Program-made: the position numbers and the translations under genes
Notes under the pieces: model-generated
Told to the model about the DNA's origin: nothing
The model's database searches: none
The model's input: the letters and a program-made list of their open reading frames with translations, nothing else
From: a virus
IMG/VR virus record: IMGVR_UViG_3300046467_001259
Location: 1 to 26,724 of that record
DNA length: 26,724 bases
Direction: 5' to 3' (one strand)
In this document: positions 24,845 to 26,724 of the stretch, in pieces
How positions within the stretch are numbered: position 1 is the first letter of the stretch
Layout: every line of letters starts with the position of its first letter

Positions 24845-25610
24845 AAAGTGTTACTTCTCCACAAAGAGTAACCCTTTGCACGTCTGCCTGAAACGCATGA
24901 ACATAATGGTTAACCCAAGAGGGCCAAATCATTAGGTCACCTCTTTCAGTTAATTTTGCAAACTGCGCTATACAAAACGGCAACCTCTCTTCTCCATAAT
25001 TCCATTGAGTAGTTCCCGGCCCTTCAGATGTTACTCTATTAGAATTAAGTAAGTATTCTTCCTGTATCTCTTTAGGAATTTGTAATGTTATGCAAAATTG
25101 TAAATCACCGCCGTGAGTATGTGAAGGGAAATACTCTGTTTTACTTTGAAAATTTACCCACAACTTATCAAGCCGCCAGATTATATTATGATCTCCTGAA
25201 CTATCTACGTCTAGTTCTGGATTCCTTCCTATTATATGCCTAAAGGAGTTAGGGTTATATTTTTTAGCGGCTTCTAAATATAAAGAAATATACTTTGAAA
25301 ATTTTGAATTAAACCACACAGAAGGGTTCTTGAATTCAAATCCATAGGTTCTTACTAAGGAACCCCAACTAGAGTTTTCTTCTTCAGTTTTTAATGCCTT
25401 CTTTCTGTTCTTCTTGCTTTTATCCAAGAGAAACTTCACAAGATCAGGATGTATCTTACTGCAAAGGAGGAATGGCCCCCAGAAAGGAAACCAATAACCT
25501 ATCTCTTCATCTTCACCATTTTCTCGCATCATCTTTTCATAAAGGTAATCTTTTACTTTAAACTGGGGAGTCAAACCTCTATCTCTTGCCCCCACTTTCC
25601 TACGGGACAA
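24834..25610 (-). CDS. Second 2-oxoglutarate/Fe(II)-oxygenase-like protein, up to 258 aa
   Basis: The C-terminal half has a double-stranded beta-helix pattern of the PF13759-like phage oxygenase group: LDKLWVNFQSKTEYFPSHTH, GGDLQFCITLQIP, a variable loop, then GDLMIWPSWVNHYVHAFQAD and RVTLCGEVTL. Candidate iron ligands are H164/H166 (HTH, not the classic HxD, with D169 just after) and H235 or H238; R246 could bind 2-oxoglutarate. The N-terminal half (YWFPFWGPFLLCSKIHPDLV and a helical middle) is a family-specific extension. The start is uncertain: TTG 25610 gives the longest form and overlaps the upstream gene by 40 bases, while TTG 25574 (TTGA overlap) or ATG 25532 are alternatives. The protein differs clearly from the other oxygenase, so they are not a recent duplication. 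Confidence 0.75.
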   Translation of the reverse strand: MSRRKVGARDRGLTPQFKVKDYLYEKMMRENGEDEEIGYWFPFWGPFLLCSKIHPDLVKFLLDKSKKNRKKALKTEEENSSWGSLVRTYGFEFKNPSVWFNSKFSKYISLYLEAAKKYNPNSFRHIIGRNPELDVDSSGDHNIIWRLDKLWVNFQSKTEYFPSHTHGGDLQFCITLQIPKEIQEEYLLNSNRVTSEGPGTTQWNYGEERLPFCIAQFAKLTERGDLMIWPSWVNHYVHAFQADVQRVTLCGEVTLYAE

Positions 25611-25735
25611 GACATAAACTTATACTTAGTTTTAACCGCCATCACGCATCCACACTTCTTGCAAAAATAGTTTTTATAATACTCGCATTCTTCGCATATG
25701 TCCAGTCTCTTTTTGGCTAAACTCTTATCCCTCAA
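25571..25735 (-). CDS. Cys-rich putative zinc-binding mini-protein
   Basis: The recognisable part is RLDICEECEYYKNYFCKKCG followed by CVMAVKTKYKFM, then SCPVGKW. Cysteines at CxxC, CxxCxC and a final C give six possible ligands, as in small zinc-ribbon-like proteins I associate with marine myoviruses and podoviruses. I place the start at TTG 25735, where it overlaps the preceding stop by 11 bases. ATG codons at 25849, 25792 and 25783 would extend the protein by 16-38 residues, but only by running 59-125 bases into the upstream gene, unlike the operon's usual 1-11 bases. The function is unknown; a protein-protein adaptor or nucleic-acid binder is possible. The stop overlaps the oxygenase N-terminus. 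Confidence 0.68.
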   Translation of the reverse strand: MRDKSLAKKRLDICEECEYYKNYFCKKCGCVMAVKTKYKFMSCPVGKWGQEIEV

Positions 25736-26105
25736 AGTCTGGGTCGTATTCAGAAACAAAGTCCCACTCTCCAGTGCCTTCATTCCATTCATATAAATAT
25801 CTTTCATCTGGATAGGGTTTTGGACACTCCCATAGACAAGTACTTTCATTTAAAGTCCATGATGGGTATGGTTGCGGTGGAATAAACACATCCCTAGTTA
25901 CGTCATATGTGAATCCAACACCTGCATAGTTTTTCCTAAGCGCGACACCATTATCTTCTTCATTTGAATTTGGAGCGTAATGCTTTCCGCCCCTTGTATT
26001 GTAAGAGGTCTGAACCCATTGCCCATCTACAGTATCTACATGGTTCTGTTCAGCAACTATAACATTGGTGACAATTCCACTTTCTACTTTAGCAAAATGA
26101 CTCAT
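25725..26105 (-). CDS. MSHF-type marine phage protein, 126 aa
   Basis: The opening MSHFAKVESGIVTNVIVAEQ and the middle NYAGVGFTYDVTRDVFIPPQ, then PYPSWTLNESTCLWECPKPY, match a small protein I know from cyanophage and other marine phage genomes, where it occurs alone or joined to tail or fibre proteins. The function is unproven; the Trp/Tyr-rich strands suggest a small beta domain. ATG 26105 overlaps the preceding TGA as ATGA, linking it to the Gly-rich tail gene, which supports a tail-associated role. The C-terminus is acidic (EWDFVSEYDPDFEG). It is complete, with no missing part seen. Confidence 0.75.
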   Translation of the reverse strand: MSHFAKVESGIVTNVIVAEQNHVDTVDGQWVQTSYNTRGGKHYAPNSNEEDNGVALRKNYAGVGFTYDVTRDVFIPPQPYPSWTLNESTCLWECPKPYPDERYLYEWNEGTGEWDFVSEYDPDFEG

Positions 26106-26724
26106 ACTTCATACCTCACTACTACAATTCCTGAACCACCGTTTCCGCCAGCATAACCACCCTGACCGCCGCTACCGCCGCCCCCTGCACCGAGGTTTGC
26201 GGTTCCTGACGTACCAGCGGAATTTCCTACTGCTCCAGCACCACCTCCGCCATTCCCACCAGCGCCAGCCGAGCCGCACCATGCGCCCCCGCCGCCCCCG
26301 CCGCCGTAATAAACGTCTGAGCCAGTTTGGTAATCATTTTGGAGTCCAGTATATCCAGCAGTAGGCCCATTGCCTGATGACCAGCCTGCTCCTGCTCCGC
26401 CACCTCCGCCTCCGTAGTGACAGCCACCCCAATATCCTGTTCCTCCGGTATTTCCATAGCCAGTACCCGTATGGGTGCTTGGGTCACTTTGGTTACTTGT
26501 ACCTCCGGGCCACGTTGCGCCACCCCACGGAGCGCCACCACCGCCTCCCGATCCACCGACTTGGCCGGGACCGTTTGACTCGTAGTTTCCTCCACCGCCT
26601 CCAGCATTAGCAGTTTCACTAAAAGCAGTTGTATTATTTCCGGGATACTGACCAGAACCAGCCGAGCCAGTTCCACCGCCACCTATGGTAATGGTATATT
26701 CTTGAGCACTAAGAACTGCCTCTG
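26102..26724 (-). CDS. Glycine-rich tail/adhesin-like protein, C-terminal 207 residues (5' end cut by window edge)
   Basis: The frame enters from the right edge and ends with TGA at 26102. Visible sequence begins EAVLSAQEYTITIGGGGTGS. It continues as a long Gly/Ala/Ser/Asn-rich part with many GGGGG runs punctuated by Trp and Tyr, and ends YAGGNGGSGIVVVRYEV, a closing strand I know from Gly-rich phage and bacterial appendage proteins. Poly-Gly-rich tips of this kind (for example the S16-type gp38 adhesin) can form packed polyglycine helices that contact the receptor; this link is by analogy. Sampled 26521-26580 is 70% GC because of Gly codons. The minus-strand frame 26227-26682 is a shadow of this gene. 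N-terminal domains lie outside the window. Confidence 0.78.
   Translation of the reverse strand, partial: EAVLSAQEYTITIGGGGTGSAGSGQYPGNNTTAFSETANAGGGGGNYESNGPGQVGGSGGGGGAPWGGATWPGGTSNQSDPSTHTGTGYGNTGGTGYWGGCHYGGGGGGAGAGWSSGNGPTAGYTGLQNDYQTGSDVYYGGGGGGGAWCGSAGAGGNGGGGAGAVGNSAGTSGTANLGAGGGGSGGQGGYAGGNGGSGIVVVRYEV

Noticed and set aside
26227-26682. Minus-strand 151-codon frame in the Gly-rich region
   Set aside because: The true frame is the Gly-rich one ending at 26102 with a canonical closing strand; the Val/Ala/Glu product is its GC-rich shadow.
1-26724. tRNA genes, rRNA, transposases, integrase or attachment sites
   Set aside because: No cloverleaf-like sequence, inverted terminal repeat or recombinase motif was seen by eye; a tRNA or covariance search would be needed to exclude them fully.

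Overview
The window reads as the structural half of a tailed bacteriophage genome, most likely a short-tailed (podovirus-type) marine phage or a prophage or contig of that kind. Every convincing gene lies on the minus strand, so transcription and gene order run from right (26724) to left (1). Packing is extreme: most neighbours share a stop/start overlap (ATGA, TAATG, TTGA) or are separated only by a ribosome binding site. No tRNA, rRNA, CRISPR array, transposase or integrase was seen. Terminase and replication genes are absent and would lie outside the window. The host cannot be fixed from the sequence. The small auxiliary genes (2-oxoglutarate oxygenases, carbamoyltransferase, GT9 glycosyltransferase, GNAT, Cys-rich mini-protein) and the 'MSHF' protein are types I associate with marine phages.

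Layout in transcription order: (1) 26724-25571: end of a glycine-rich tail or adhesin-like protein (cut by the window edge), a 126-aa MSHF-type protein and a Cys-rich putative zinc protein. (2) 25610-22669: a modification cassette of two different 2-oxoglutarate/Fe(II) oxygenases followed by a NodU/TobZ-type O-carbamoyltransferase. (3) 22668-16377: a repeat-bearing beta-rich protein, a 45-aa mini-gene, a 120-aa protein, portal, a 108-aa protein, scaffold, major capsid protein, a putative decoration protein and a 60-aa protein, closed by a hairpin terminator at about 16343-16368. (4) 16332-11067: two small proteins, a GT9 (heptosyltransferase-like) glycosyltransferase, the head-tail adaptor, and a tail nozzle that appears split into a 173-aa N-terminal and a 637-aa C-terminal ORF by an intervening 206-aa jelly-roll-like gene bounded by a 10-bp direct repeat. 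(5) 11062-1: the putative ejection (internal virion) module: a 421-aa protein, a GNAT acetyltransferase, a 441-aa protein with an amphipathic/membrane N-terminus, a 209-aa Pro/Gly-repeat protein, a 423-aa protein, and a giant protein of at least 2034 residues that runs off the left edge.

Together the genes would build the head (portal, scaffold, coat), close it (adaptor, nozzle), add surface proteins, and load proteins to be ejected into the cell. The most unusual points are the oxygenase-oxygenase-carbamoyltransferase cassette together with a separate GT9 gene inside the virion operon, which suggests enzymatic decoration of a virion protein or glycan; the split nozzle with repeat-bounded insertion; and the giant protein. 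Functions come from motif recognition by eye; no database search was possible.
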